DNA from: DATAUD01 sp036268455
GTDB taxonomy: Bacteria > Verrucomicrobiota > Verrucomicrobiia > Limisphaerales > Palsa-1400
Assembly (NCBI GenBank): GCA_036268455.1
Contig: DATAUD010000009.1
Location: 1-64,000, forward strand
Length of the DNA: 64,000 bases
Reading direction: 5' to 3'
Below the pieces are notes generated by a model. The model saw nothing but the letters and a program-made list of their open reading frames with translations, was not told the DNA's origin and did no database searches. Each line of letters opens with the position of its first letter. Position 1 is the stretch's first letter. Position numbers and translations under genes: made by a program. This document shows positions 32,588 to 41,785 of this stretch, piece after piece.

Positions 32588-33625
32588 ATGATTGAACAAG
32601 TGGTTGACGCAAAAGTCCCGGCAAGGATTTCCGACCTGACAGAGCGCATCCTCGTGGGCGGCGAAATTGGACGCGACGAGGCGCTTGGGATGTTTGAGCT
32701 TGAAACCACGGCCGATATTTTTGATTTGATGGCGGGAGCCAATCGCATTCGCGAACATTTCAAAGGCAACAAGATCCATCTTTGTTCCATCGTCAACGCC
32801 AAGGCGGGGGCCTGTTCGGAGAATTGCAGTTTTTGCGCGCAGTCGTCCTTTTACCAAACCGGTTCGCCCAAATACGGCTTCATCGACCCGGAGCCGGTGC
32901 TGGACGCGGCGAACGAGGCTGGGCGCAACGGCGTGACGGCGGTTGGATTGGTCGCGGCGTGGCGCGGGCTGAACGAAGGGCCGATTCTGGACGAAGTTTG
33001 TGATCGCATCCGCGATCTGGCGTCGAGCGGCAAGACGCGGCCCGACGCTTCCTTGGGAATCATTAAGAGCCAGCGCGTGGCGGACCGGTTGAAGGAAGCC
33101 GGATTGGAATGTTACGGACACAATTTGGAAACCTCGAAGCGTTTTTTTCCACAACAATGTTCGACTCACTCTTATGAGGACCGGCTGGGGACGATTTCCC
33201 ATTTGAAGAAGGCCGGCATTAAGATTTGTTCGGGCGGCATCATCGGCATGGGCGAAACGCGCGAGGACCGTTGCGACCTGGCTTTCGCGCTCAAGGAAGT
33301 TGGGGCAAACGTCGTGCCGATCAACATTCTCAATCCAATCAAAGGCACGCCGTTCGGGGACAACCCGCCTTTGCCGCCGATGGAAATTTTGAAAACCATC
33401 GCGTGCTTCCGATATATTTTGCCGCGCCAGGAAATCATGATCGCGGGCGGGCGCACCGTCAATTTGCGCGACATGCAAAGCATGGTTTTCATGGCTGGGG
33501 CGAGCGCGTTGATGGTGGGAAATTATCTGACCACTCTCAATCAGCCGGTTGAACAAGATTTGCAAATGCTCAAGGATCTCGGACTGGATCCCAACTGGGA
33601 CCATCACGGTTTCGTTGATCAATAA
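32588..33625 (+). CDS. bioB: Biotin synthase
   Basis: BioB is a radical SAM enzyme that inserts sulfur into dethiobiotin. The 345-residue protein has the cluster motif C76-S-E-N-C80-S-F-C83-A-Q-S, and Y-G-H-N-L-E-T-S for substrate and SAM contacts. The C-terminal half has G-G-R-T-V-N-L, holding the conserved Arg that ligates the second cluster. No other bio genes are adjacent. The peptidase gene starts two bases after its stop. Confidence 0.96.
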   Translation: MIEQVVDAKVPARISDLTERILVGGEIGRDEALGMFELETTADIFDLMAGANRIREHFKGNKIHLCSIVNAKAGACSENCSFCAQSSFYQTGSPKYGFIDPEPVLDAANEAGRNGVTAVGLVAAWRGLNEGPILDEVCDRIRDLASSGKTRPDASLGIIKSQRVADRLKEAGLECYGHNLETSKRFFPQQCSTHSYEDRLGTISHLKKAGIKICSGGIIGMGETREDRCDLAFALKEVGANVVPINILNPIKGTPFGDNPPLPPMEILKTIACFRYILPRQEIMIAGGRTVNLRDMQSMVFMAGASALMVGNYLTTLNQPVEQDLQMLKDLGLDPNWDHHGFVDQ

Positions 33626-33627
33626 TT

Positions 33628-34374
33628 GTGCAGCGCTTCGGCAAAAATATCGGCGGTTATCACGGGGATCCCATTGGCATCGACGACGTTCTTCAGAAAA
33701 TCGCGCTTGTTGCCGGCGAAAGGAACTGGCGGCGCGATTCCAGTTTTTTGGCGTATTTGCGCGAGCCGTCAACAATACGCAACCGGGTTTATATTTCGAC
33801 GGGCATTCACGGAGACGAGCCTGCCGGCCCGCTTGCGGCGCTTCAATTGCTCGAAGATGACCAATGGCCGGCGGACACGGCGGTCTGGTTGTGCCCATGC
33901 TTGAACCCGACCGGTTTTCCGCTCAACCGCCGCGAGAATTCGCAGGGGATTGATTTGAACCGCGATTATCGTCATTTGCAAACGGCGGAAATTCGCGCGC
34001 ACACGGAGTGGCTGCAAAAGCAACCGGGATTCGATTTGTCTCTCTGTTTGCACGAGGATTGGGAATCCCAGGGCTTTTATGTTTATGAATTGAATCCCAC
34101 AAACCGCCCGTCTCTTGCGGAAAAGATCATTGAGGCCGTGGCAAAAGTTTGCCCGATTGACCCTTCGCCGATCATCGAAACGTGGACGGCAAGCGCGGGG
34201 ATTATTCGTCCGCAGGTAAATCCCCCAGACCGTCCGCAGTGGCCCGAGGCGCTGTATTTGATCATCCACAAAACGTCGCTAAGTTACACGCTGGAAGCGC
34301 CTTCAGACTTTCCGTTACCCACCCGCGTCGAAGCGCTTGTCACTGGCGTTAAGACGGCAATGGGCGTGCTTTAA
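33628..34374 (+). CDS. M14-like zinc carboxypeptidase / desuccinylase-type protein
   Basis: The 248-residue protein has the zinc pair H61-G-D-E64, a second ligand candidate in L-H142-E-D, an N-P-T-G-F block and D-L-N-R-D-Y. This matches the N-P-x-G...N-R-x-(F/Y) layout of M14 carboxypeptidases. A C-terminal L-E-A-P-S-D-F supplies a plausible catalytic Glu. It has no signal peptide, so it probably acts in the cytoplasm on small peptides or cell-wall fragments. The start is a GTG two bases after bioB, suggesting co-transcription without an obvious metabolic link. Confidence 0.8.
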   Translation: MQRFGKNIGGYHGDPIGIDDVLQKIALVAGERNWRRDSSFLAYLREPSTIRNRVYISTGIHGDEPAGPLAALQLLEDDQWPADTAVWLCPCLNPTGFPLNRRENSQGIDLNRDYRHLQTAEIRAHTEWLQKQPGFDLSLCLHEDWESQGFYVYELNPTNRPSLAEKIIEAVAKVCPIDPSPIIETWTASAGIIRPQVNPPDRPQWPEALYLIIHKTSLSYTLEAPSDFPLPTRVEALVTGVKTAMGVL

Positions 34375-34389
34375 TTTCAAACGGAATTC

Positions 34390-35112
34390 GTGCGCCGTTG
34401 TCAAATGTCCATGAAACCATTCCATTGGAAGGACCGGTGCAAAAAGTTGTGGCGCGAATACAGGGGTTTGCTGCTTACGATTCTCGTTCTTACGGCGGTT
34501 CGCTCGGCCATCGCCGATTGGAACGACGTGCCCAGCGGTTCCATGAATCCGACAATCGTCGAGGGCGACCGCGTTTTCGTCAACAAATTGGCGTACGATC
34601 TCAAAGTGCCGTTTACGACCTGGCACATCGCGCAATGGGGCAATCCAAAGCGCGGCGACATCGTGGTGTTTTTTTCGCCCGCGGATGGCCTGCGCCTGGT
34701 CAAAAGAGTGATAGGGCTGCCGGGCGATACGATCCAGCTTGTCAACGAGAGGCTGTTTGTGAACGGCGTTCCGGCGTCGTACGAGCGTTTGCCGAATAGT
34801 GTCGGAGCCGATTTGCCGGCGACGAGGCTTGGGCCGCGTTTTTTTGAGAAGGAAAGCGCGCCGGAAAGCCCAGTCCACCCGGTTGCGATTCTGCCAAGAG
34901 TTCCCGCGAAACGTTCTTTCGGGCCGGTCACCATTCCCGCCGGACACTATTTCATGATGGGGGACAATCGGGACGACAGTAATGATTCCCGTTATTGGGG
35001 AACGGTGGATAGAAACCGTATCGTGGGGCGAGCTTCGATGGTGATGATGTCGCTGGACCATCAGCATTATTTTGAGCCGCGCTGGCATCGGTTTTTCACT
35101 GAATTGCTTTAA
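34390..35112 (+). CDS. lepB: Signal peptidase I
   Basis: This protein has one N-terminal membrane helix, then the catalytic Ser in P-S-G-S51-M-N-P-T and the catalytic Lys in L-V-K105-R-V-I-G-L-P-G-D. The C-terminal box M-G-D-N-R-D-D-S-N-D-S-R is also present. It removes signal peptides from exported proteins at the outer face of the inner membrane. The 240-residue length counts from a GTG at 34390; an ATG at 34405 is also possible. It closes the bioB-M14-lepB run. A six-base hairpin (35119-35134) follows the stop but lacks a T-run. Confidence 0.94.
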   Translation: MRRCQMSMKPFHWKDRCKKLWREYRGLLLTILVLTAVRSAIADWNDVPSGSMNPTIVEGDRVFVNKLAYDLKVPFTTWHIAQWGNPKRGDIVVFFSPADGLRLVKRVIGLPGDTIQLVNERLFVNGVPASYERLPNSVGADLPATRLGPRFFEKESAPESPVHPVAILPRVPAKRSFGPVTIPAGHYFMMGDNRDDSNDSRYWGTVDRNRIVGRASMVMMSLDHQHYFEPRWHRFFTELL

Positions 35113-35170
35113 AGGGATTGCCTCTATTGAGGCAGTCGTCGAGGGGGTTGATGTTTAGGCGGAGGGCGAT

Positions 35171-35812
35171 ATGCCTTTTAAAATTTGCCTAAAAATCGCG
35201 GCGTTGGCGGTCATCTTTCCATTGGTTGTATCCGCGCAGGAATTTAATCTGTCTCCAACCTTCGCCGGGAGGGCGGTGGCTTTGCAGGCGACCGCATCCG
35301 GTGCTGCTCCTGTTATTCTTGCGGATACGGGAGTGGTTCCAGCGACCGGCGGTGAACGCCAAAACTCGGCGCCTGGAGCGGTGGCATATCCGGGTGGGAC
35401 GGCGGTAAGCTTGTATGCCGTTACGGTGGCGTTCGGAAATCAAAATCGTTCGCAGGCTTCGTTAAGCGCATTGGATGTTTCGTTGGGAGGTCACCGCGTT
35501 ACCGCGCAATGGGTGGAGTCGGTGGCAACGGCGCAGGCGCAGTTTCTTGGAGTCCTCGCTTCCGGCAACGCTACTGTGAATGACTTGACCATTGATGGTG
35601 TTACCATCGCTGTCTCAGGTGAGGCCAATCAGACAGTCAATCTGCCGGACGGTTATGTTATCATTAACGAGCAGACTGGTTCGAACAGCCGCGACGGCGG
35701 AGCGATTACTGTCAACGCGATTCATCTCGTGGTCAATGGAGTTGGAAGTGTCGTCGCGGCCTCGGCGACGGCGAAAGTCGTCAACTCGCCCACACGAAAT
35801 CTGTCTCCTTGA
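35171..35812 (+). CDS. Secreted beta-rich protein, choice-of-anchor-P-like
   Basis: The 213-residue protein has a signal peptide (about 22 residues, ending V-S-A-Q). The rest is rich in Ala, Val, Thr and Gly with alternating hydrophobic residues, suggesting a beta sandwich. The spacing of A-D-T-G-V-V-P, G-G-x-R and N-D-L-T-I-D-G recalls 'choice-of-anchor P' exported proteins, but no sorting motif is visible at the C-terminus. A GGAGGG ribosome-binding site precedes the ATG. The gene ends two bases from the convergent FGE-like gene. Function is unknown. Confidence 0.6.
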   Translation: MPFKICLKIAALAVIFPLVVSAQEFNLSPTFAGRAVALQATASGAAPVILADTGVVPATGGERQNSAPGAVAYPGGTAVSLYAVTVAFGNQNRSQASLSALDVSLGGHRVTAQWVESVATAQAQFLGVLASGNATVNDLTIDGVTIAVSGEANQTVNLPDGYVIINEQTGSNSRDGGAITVNAIHLVVNGVGSVVAASATAKVVNSPTRNLSP

Positions 35813-35814
35813 TC

Positions 35815-36975
35815 CTACGGAACTCGCCGCGCGGTTCGGAAGCCAATGTTGCTGGCGGTATCAGTCGGTGGATCGCCGTAGCGGTAGGAATCCCGGCAAT
35901 CCACCGCGAAATAGTTCCAATTGCCGCCGCGGCCGACGCGAGTCGTGCCTGTCGTCGGACCGCGCGGGTCTGTTTCTGTGTCGCTTGAATAATTGCCGGC
36001 GTAATCCCAACACCATTCCCACACGTTTCCAGCGGTGTCATACAGACCATAGCCGTTGGGAGCGAAAGAACCGATCGGACTTGTGTAAGGCATGACGCCG
36101 TCAACGAAAGCGGGGTTGTAGCCCTGGGTGGGACTGACGTCGTAAGGATAGTCGTTCGTATCGGCGTAATAGTTGGCCTGGCTATGGGATATGGTGTCCG
36201 TGTTTGACCACGGGAAACGGTGGGCGCTTGCGCCGCCGCGGTCGGCTTTTTCCCATTCTGACTCGGTTGGAAGACGATAACCGGCGTACCAATCCACGTA
36301 CGGCGCGAGGTCACCCGTTCGATATACTTGAGTCATATTTGAATCGGCGTAATACGACACCATCAGCCCTTCCATCTCGGAACGGGCGTTGCACCATTTG
36401 ACAACGTCATACCAGCTTACCATTTGAACGGGGTGGTTAGTCGCTTTGCCGGCCCCCGGATCATCAAAGCTATAGCCATTGCTCACGCCCCACGCGTAAA
36501 CGTTAGTCCACAACGCGTAGGAAACTTCATATTTGTCCATGTAAAACGCGCTGATGTACACCGTGTGAACCGGCACTTCGTATTGCGCCTCTCCGTAATC
36601 GTTGGGGAAATCGTTCCCCATTTCGAAATCGCCCGCTGGAATCAGCGCCATCCCCGGCGGCGGAGAATCGGCGGGCCAATTGGGATCGGCGACACGATAA
36701 AAACGTTGAGTCCCCGGCGAGGTGATCGTGTCCGCAAACACGTAAGCACTCTGTGTCACCACTAAATTCGTGAGCACGGTCCAATTGGTCTGGGTGAGGT
36801 CGGTGACACTCAGGACCTGATTTGTTGTTCCGACTTCGGCCGCAATGGTTAATTGTGGGACGGAGTCAACCATTGCGCAGTTCGTAATCGTGGGTGGGCC
36901 GGCGACCGCTCTGTAATTGTATCCGGCGAGGAGGAACAGCAGGAGGGCAAAGCCACAAGCCTTTGAATATTTCAT
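35815..36975 (-). CDS. Secreted FGE-sulfatase/SUMF1-domain protein
   Basis: The 386-residue protein has a signal peptide (residues ~1-25) and a beta-rich region (~30-125). The formylglycine-generating-enzyme-like (SUMF1) domain follows: M-A-L-I-P-A-G-D-F-E-M-G-N, Y-R-L-P-T-E-S-E-W-E, G-N-V-W-E-W-C-W-D and R-G-G-N-W. True FGEs oxidise a sulfatase Cys using a Cys pair, which is not obvious here. It is more likely a member of the broad, often ligand-binding, family. The ATG at 36975 places the signal peptide first. Confidence 0.85.
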   Translation of the reverse strand: MKYSKACGFALLLFLLAGYNYRAVAGPPTITNCAMVDSVPQLTIAAEVGTTNQVLSVTDLTQTNWTVLTNLVVTQSAYVFADTITSPGTQRFYRVADPNWPADSPPPGMALIPAGDFEMGNDFPNDYGEAQYEVPVHTVYISAFYMDKYEVSYALWTNVYAWGVSNGYSFDDPGAGKATNHPVQMVSWYDVVKWCNARSEMEGLMVSYYADSNMTQVYRTGDLAPYVDWYAGYRLPTESEWEKADRGGASAHRFPWSNTDTISHSQANYYADTNDYPYDVSPTQGYNPAFVDGVMPYTSPIGSFAPNGYGLYDTAGNVWEWCWDYAGNYSSDTETDPRGPTTGTTRVGRGGNWNYFAVDCRDSYRYGDPPTDTASNIGFRTARRVP

Positions 36976-37058
36976 AATCGCAGTTTCCAACAATAATGTG
37001 GCGGCGCGAAGGTTGGATGGAGACTTCACCCCAAAAGCGACCGCGCAAACCCGGTGTT

Positions 37059-37493
37059 CTAATCGGAGGCGATGTCGTCGGGCAGTTGATTTTTGTCGCC
37101 GGTGTGGCGCGGAAAATGTTCGGCCAGCAATTTGCCCGCGCGAGTGATGCCATACAGAATGCCTCCCGTGAAATTCCCATTGCGGAAATGGGTTGAAATT
37201 TCCTCCGCAACTTCCTTCCAAAATTCATCGCCGCATTTCGCGTGAACCGCGGCGTCTCCGATAACGGCAAACTTTCTCACGCGCGGGGCCACGAAAATCA
37301 GCACGCCGTTTTTTTCCCTGGTGTTGTGCATTCCCAGGTGGACGAACGCCTTTTGGGCCGCGGCAACCGGGTCTTCGGGTTCCTTGCGGCTGATAAAGAC
37401 CCTGATCTCGGCGCTGGTCGCGTGTTCCGCGTGGCCAATCGTCTTGACAATCTTGTCGTGCTCCAACTGGTTTAAAAAATCGCGCGCTCTCAT
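37059..37493 (-). CDS. TPM-domain protein (Psb32/MOLO-1 type)
   Basis: The 144-residue protein lacks a signal peptide and has a TPM domain: A-T-S-A-E-I-R-V-F-I-S, the F-V-H-L-G-M-H-N-T-R-E-K-N-G-V-L-I-F-V-A segment, and I-G-D-A-A-V-H-A-K. It starts one base after the stop of the longer TPM protein upstream, and both follow lemA. LemA-TPM-TPM sets occur in many phyla. Their role is uncertain, with membrane-protein maintenance suggested. Confidence 0.85.
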   Translation of the reverse strand: MRARDFLNQLEHDKIVKTIGHAEHATSAEIRVFISRKEPEDPVAAAQKAFVHLGMHNTREKNGVLIFVAPRVRKFAVIGDAAVHAKCGDEFWKEVAEEISTHFRNGNFTGGILYGITRAGKLLAEHFPRHTGDKNQLPDDIASD

Positions 37494-37494
37494 A

Positions 37495-38238
37495 TTACCA
37501 ACTCGACCCGGCGCCTCCTCCGCCAAAACTTCCACCGCCGCCGGAAAAACCGCCGCCACCTGAAGAGAAGCCTCCTCCACCGCCCCGGCCCCCGCCAGAG
37601 AATCCGCCCCAACCGCCGCTTCCCATTGCCCAGCCGTAGCCGCGCCGGGAAGACATCAGTCGAATCAAAATAAACGCGATAATGATCAAAATGATCAGGG
37701 TGGTTGAGAGGCTCGACGAGTGGTTTCTTCCCTGGTTAACTGTGCCGCCGGTCCTTTTGTATTCGTTCTGTGTCGCGGCGAGGATGGCGTTAATTCCGGC
37801 CGTCAATCCACCCGTGTAATCCCCCGTCCGAAAGCGCGGTTTGATTTCGTATTCCGTGATTTGCTTGCACAGGGCGTCCGGCAACGCGCCTTCCAGGCCG
37901 TAGCCGACTTGAATGAACATTTGACGGTTTTGGATGAAGACGAAAAGAACGACGCCATTATTTTTGAGTTTTTGCCCCACCTTCCAGGCGCGGGCAACGC
38001 GCACGGTGTAGTCATCAATCGACGAGTCGGACTGCATTTGAGGATAAACCGCAACGATCACTTGATCGCTTGTAGTCTTCTCGAAGTCTTCCAGCTTTGT
38101 GTTGAGTTGATCTCCAACTGAAGAGGAGACAACGTGGGCGTAATCATTGAAGTAGCGGGGCGGAGCGGCCGGAATAACCTCCGCGCCAAATGCCACGAAC
38201 GACCAGAGGCAGCAGCAAATAAACGCCAGGCGTTTCAC
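37495..38238 (-). CDS. Exported TPM-domain protein with Gly-rich tail (YgcG-like)
   Basis: The 247-residue protein has a signal peptide with three Cys (C-C-C), then a TPM domain with Y-F-N-D-Y-A-H-V-V and G-V-V-L-F-V-F-I. A transmembrane helix (L-I-I-L-I-I-I-A-F-I-L-I) follows. The C-terminal ~45 residues are almost all Gly, Ser and Phe. Membrane-anchored TPM proteins with such tails are common partners of LemA. The GTG at 38238 sits four bases from the lemA stop. Confidence 0.88.
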   Translation of the reverse strand: MKRLAFICCCLWSFVAFGAEVIPAAPPRYFNDYAHVVSSSVGDQLNTKLEDFEKTTSDQVIVAVYPQMQSDSSIDDYTVRVARAWKVGQKLKNNGVVLFVFIQNRQMFIQVGYGLEGALPDALCKQITEYEIKPRFRTGDYTGGLTAGINAILAATQNEYKRTGGTVNQGRNHSSSLSTTLIILIIIAFILIRLMSSRRGYGWAMGSGGWGGFSGGGRGGGGGFSSGGGGFSGGGGSFGGGGAGSSW

Positions 38239-38242
38239 GTGA

Positions 38243-38878
38243 TCAAGGTTTGGCGGGCGCGGGATTGTTGAAGTCAAATTGCACTTTTGGAGCCGTTTCC
38301 GAGCCAGGAGCGGCGCTGAAATACGGTTTCTCCTTGAAATCCATGGCCGCCGCGTAAAAGACCGCGGGGAATGACTTGATCGCTGTGTCATACTGTTGCA
38401 CGGCATTGTTGTAATCCCGTCGCGCGACAGTGATGCGGTTTTCCGTCCCTTCCAGTTGGGCCTGCAAAGTCACAAAATTATTGTTCGCCTTAAGATCGGG
38501 ATACCGTTCAACAACCACCAACAGGTGCGAAAGCGCGGACGAAAGGCGGCTTTGCGCCTGATCGAATTCGGCGAGTTTCGCTGGATCGCTCGGGGCGGAC
38601 GACGGGTTGATATTGACTTTGCCGACGGACGCGCGCGCTTCCGTGATTTCCATCAGCGTTGATTTTTCAAAGTTCGCCGCGCCTGAAACCGTGGCCACAA
38701 GATTGGGAATCAGGTCGGCGCGACGCTGGTAATCGGCTTGCACTTGCGCCCATGAACTATCCACTTGCTGCGATTTTTTGACAAGGCCGTTGTAACTTCC
38801 GCCCGCGATGGCGACAACCACCAAGACGATGAAACCCAATATGGCAAGCGCGCCGCAGCCAATCGCAACTTTTTTCAT
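38243..38878 (-). CDS. lemA: LemA family protein
   Basis: The 211-residue protein has one N-terminal membrane helix and a four-helix LemA domain. Its signature regions are Y-N-G-L-V-K-K-S-Q-Q-V-D-S-S-W-A-Q-V, R-R-A-D-L-I-P-N-L-V and the C-terminal P-A-V-F-Y-A-A-A-M-D-F-K-E-K-P-Y-F. It heads the LemA-TPM-TPM operon. The ATG at 38878 follows a promoter-like pair by 11 bases. Confidence 0.92.
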   Translation of the reverse strand: MKKVAIGCGALAILGFIVLVVVAIAGGSYNGLVKKSQQVDSSWAQVQADYQRRADLIPNLVATVSGAANFEKSTLMEITEARASVGKVNINPSSAPSDPAKLAEFDQAQSRLSSALSHLLVVVERYPDLKANNNFVTLQAQLEGTENRITVARRDYNNAVQQYDTAIKSFPAVFYAAAMDFKEKPYFSAAPGSETAPKVQFDFNNPAPAKP

Positions 38879-38889
38879 ACGCCCAACGT

Positions 38890-38918
38890 AATACAATCGC
38901 CGTCCCGCACAATTACAA
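38890..38918 (-). promoter_or_regulatory. Promoter-like pair before lemA
   Basis: Read on the minus strand: -35-like TTGTAA (38913-38918), a 17-base spacer, -10-like TGTATT (38890-38895), then 11 bases to the ATG. Confidence 0.4.
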
Positions 38919-38931
38919 TGCGGGGCGGAAT

Positions 38932-39897
38932 TTATAGGGTGATCGCCTGAGCCAACTGGGCCGCAACTTTTCCGCCCAGCGCCGCGGCGTCCTTCATTGG
39001 CGCTCGTGCTTGTGCGCGCCGCGCTTTTTCCCCGAGGAACGATACCGCCCGCAATTCAATCTCCGTCCCATGAGCGCGCGCATATGCGGCCACGGGACTT
39101 TGGCAACCGCCGCCCATGCCTTGAAGAAATGCGCGCTCCGCCGTCACGCATTGAAAAGTGGCTTCGTCGTTTAACTCCCGGCAAATCGCCGCAATGCGCT
39201 CGTCGTCTTGCCGGACTTCCAATCCAATCGCCGCCTGGCCCACGCACGGGAGCATTTCGTCCATCTCCAAAGTTGTCGCCAGTATTCCAGTGGGAACATC
39301 TTCACCGGTCAGGCGTCCATCGGCGGTGATTTTAAATCCCAGCCTTGCCAAACCAGCCGCCGCCAGAACCGTGGCGTTCAGCTCCGATTGTTCGGAAAGC
39401 TTGCGCAATCGCGTGCCGACGTTGCCGCGAATTTCGACCACTTTAAAATCCGGACGCAACGCCAGCAATTGGGCCTTGCGCCGAACACTGCTTGTGGCCA
39501 CGGTCAGTGACGTAGGCAGGCTCGCCAGTTTCAATTGCGCCTTCAGCGGTGTTTTGTAAAGCAGGACATCACGGGCGTCTTCGCGTTTTCCGGCAACCGC
39601 GCCCAGTTTCAATCCCTCCGGCAATTCCGTCGGCAGGTCTTTGAGACTGTGCACCGCCAGGTCCGCCCGATGCTTCAGCAACGCCGTCTCAAGTTCCTTG
39701 GTGAACAACCCTCGCGGCAGCTTCGAGTCGATCCGCGAGAGCGAAGCGGTTTGCAATTTGTCGCCGCTGGTCTTGATGATCTTCAACTCGAAGGCCAGGC
39801 TCGGAAATTTTGCGCGGCATTGCGCCAGCACCGCGTTGGCTTGCGCCAGGGCGAGGGGACTGCCTCGGGTGGCGAGGAAAATGGTCTTGTCCTTCAC
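38932..39897 (-). CDS. hemC: Hydroxymethylbilane synthase (porphobilinogen deaminase)
   Basis: HemC polymerises four porphobilinogens into hydroxymethylbilane in tetrapyrrole synthesis. The 321-residue protein has A-T-R-G-S-P-L-A-L-A-Q-A at the N-terminus, the H-S-L-K-D-L-P-T block, and the cofactor Cys in G-G-G-C-Q-S-P-V. It overlaps the hemA stop by four bases, forming the order ccsA-like, hemA, hemC on the minus strand. Confidence 0.96.
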   Translation of the reverse strand: MKDKTIFLATRGSPLALAQANAVLAQCRAKFPSLAFELKIIKTSGDKLQTASLSRIDSKLPRGLFTKELETALLKHRADLAVHSLKDLPTELPEGLKLGAVAGKREDARDVLLYKTPLKAQLKLASLPTSLTVATSSVRRKAQLLALRPDFKVVEIRGNVGTRLRKLSEQSELNATVLAAAGLARLGFKITADGRLTGEDVPTGILATTLEMDEMLPCVGQAAIGLEVRQDDERIAAICRELNDEATFQCVTAERAFLQGMGGGCQSPVAAYARAHGTEIELRAVSFLGEKARRAQARAPMKDAAALGGKVAAQLAQAITL

Positions 39898-40958
39898 GCG
39901 CTGGCCTGGTCCAGGCCGGGAAGGTTGGTGTCAACGCGAATCGGACGTGGAGATTCGGAAAGAATGGCGCGCGCTTTCTCCCGAATAATCGCCTCGCAAC
40001 GCGCGATCTCCTCCTTGCGCTGTTTGAGAGAATCGTCCGCTATCGCCTGCAAGTCGTCGATGTTGTACAAATACACGCCCTCCAGAAAATTGACTTCCGG
40101 GTCGATGTCGCGCGGGACCGCGATGTCAATCAAAAGCAATGGCCGGTTCCTGCGGGCCTTCATCAACGGTTCCAGGCGGGCGCGATCCAGTATGTAATGC
40201 GGCGCGGCGGTGCTGCTGATAAGAATGTCCACCCGCGAAAATTCAGAGGCCCATTCCTCAAAGTGAATCGCCCGCCCCTCCAATTCCCGCGCCAATTCCA
40301 CGGCGCGTTCATGCGAGCGATTTGACACGATGATGCTGCGAGCGCCCCGGCTTAGAAGCGCCCGCGCCGTTTTTTCGCCTGTTTCTCCGGCGCCGATAAT
40401 CATCACCTGGTGTTCTTGCAATGAACTGAATATCTTCCGCGCCAACTCCACCGCGACAGATCCGACGGAAACATTGCCGCGCTGGATGTTCGTTTCGCTG
40501 CGAATTTGTTTGGCGACGTTGAACGCTTTTTGAAACGCCTTGTTTAATCGTCCGCCGGTGTGCCGGTGTTGAAGCGCCGTGTCGTACGCTTTTTTCAACT
40601 GGCCCAGAATTTCCGTTTCACCGAGCACCATTGAATCCAGGCCGGAGGCGACGCGGAACAGGTGTTCGAGAGTTTCCCGCCCGCCATAGCCGTAAATCTC
40701 GGCGCCGATAGGATCGGGATAGCGATGGTGATCCACGAGAAATTGCCGGAGGTCCGCAATGGCCTGGCGTTCCGGCAGTTCGCTGGCGGCGTAAATTTCC
40801 ACCCGGTTGCACGTCGAAAGGATGACCGCCTCCGTGGCAATCCCGGCGCCTCGGAGTTTTTGCAGCGCCTCGGGAATCGCCGCGTCGGCAAACGCAAACC
40901 GTTCCCGCACGGTGACAGGGGACGAATGGTGGCTCAAGCCTATGACGATGAGCGGCAT
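39894..40958 (-). CDS. hemA: Glutamyl-tRNA reductase
   Basis: HemA makes glutamate-1-semialdehyde from glutamyl-tRNA, the first committed step of the C5 heme pathway. The 354-residue protein has L-S-H-H-S-S-P-V at the N-terminus, the catalytic Cys in S-T-C-N-R-V-E-I-Y, an NADPH fold with I-I-G-A-G-E-T-G-E, and L-L-I-D-I-A-V-P-R-D-I-D-P. It is shorter than the ~420-residue forms because the C-terminal dimerisation region is abbreviated. It sits one base after the ccsA-like gene. Confidence 0.96.
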   Translation of the reverse strand: MPLIVIGLSHHSSPVTVRERFAFADAAIPEALQKLRGAGIATEAVILSTCNRVEIYAASELPERQAIADLRQFLVDHHRYPDPIGAEIYGYGGRETLEHLFRVASGLDSMVLGETEILGQLKKAYDTALQHRHTGGRLNKAFQKAFNVAKQIRSETNIQRGNVSVGSVAVELARKIFSSLQEHQVMIIGAGETGEKTARALLSRGARSIIVSNRSHERAVELARELEGRAIHFEEWASEFSRVDILISSTAAPHYILDRARLEPLMKARRNRPLLLIDIAVPRDIDPEVNFLEGVYLYNIDDLQAIADDSLKQRKEEIARCEAIIREKARAILSESPRPIRVDTNLPGLDQASA

Positions 40959-40959
40959 G

Positions 40960-41778
40960 TTAGAACCTGTGCGCGGGAGAGAGAAGATTGACTCCCCAGA
41001 ATGTCAATAATACAAATGCAAAGGTTCCCACGGCGCCCCATGCGAACTTCCGGCCGGATTGCGAGAACTGGCTGTGCATCAGCAGCAGCGCCAGATAACC
41101 GCACCACACCAGCGCCGACCATGCCAGCTTCGGATCGGAGGCAAGCCGCAATTCGGGCCGTTGTTTGAGCAAGAACGGAATGATTGCCAAGCCCGCCGTC
41201 AACAATACGAACCCCGACCACAGCAGACGGCTGGTGATTTTTTCCAGCCGGTCAATCGGCGGCATCAACGAAATCACCGCTCGCAGCTTGTGAAACTTCA
41301 AGTCGTGCTCCTGCGTCAAGTACATGACCGCCGCGATTGAGCTTAATCCGAAGGCCCCGTACGAAAGCAGCGTCAGCGCCGCGTGCAGGCTGACCAGCCC
41401 GTTGCCGAATTGGGGCTTCAAGTCGTACGGCATATCGAGAGACGGCATCAAACCAAAAACGCCGATGGCAAAAATGACCGGCGACGCAAACGCGCCGAGG
41501 TAACGCAGCCGCGGGAAAATTCCAAGCACGAGATAAACGGCGACAATCGTCCAATCCACAAACACCATCGCTTCGTAAAGATTATTGACGGGGCAGCGGT
41601 TGAACGTCAGCCCCCGCATCAGCATTGCCTTGAAATGAAAGGCGAATCCCACCAGGAGCAGCGCGTAATTGATCCGGTCGTGGGTTCTGAAGCCGCGGCG
41701 CCACAGAAATAGAGAGTAAATCGTGCTCAGACCGTAAATGATCACGGCCAGCAAAAAAAACTGGCGGTCGGCGTGCAT
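40960..41778 (-). CDS. CcsA/HemX-like cytochrome c assembly membrane protein
   Basis: The 272-residue protein has about eight hydrophobic segments. It contains the CcsA-type conserved blocks H-A-A-L-T-L-L-S-Y-G-A-F (a heme-binding His region) and a W-x-W-x-like region replaced by W-S-A-L-V-W-C-G-Y. Family members either export heme for cytochrome c maturation (CcsA) or sit with hemA as HemX, which affects HemA levels. Since it precedes hemA directly, the HemX-like reading is attractive. No ccsB is nearby. Confidence 0.8.
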   Translation of the reverse strand: MHADRQFFLLAVIIYGLSTIYSLFLWRRGFRTHDRINYALLLVGFAFHFKAMLMRGLTFNRCPVNNLYEAMVFVDWTIVAVYLVLGIFPRLRYLGAFASPVIFAIGVFGLMPSLDMPYDLKPQFGNGLVSLHAALTLLSYGAFGLSSIAAVMYLTQEHDLKFHKLRAVISLMPPIDRLEKITSRLLWSGFVLLTAGLAIIPFLLKQRPELRLASDPKLAWSALVWCGYLALLLMHSQFSQSGRKFAWGAVGTFAFVLLTFWGVNLLSPAHRF

Positions 41779-41785
41779 TCCGCAC

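Noticed and set aside
35119..35134. Terminator after lepB
   Set aside because: There is a six-base stem with a four-base loop, but no T-run follows, so evidence is too weak for a separate entry.
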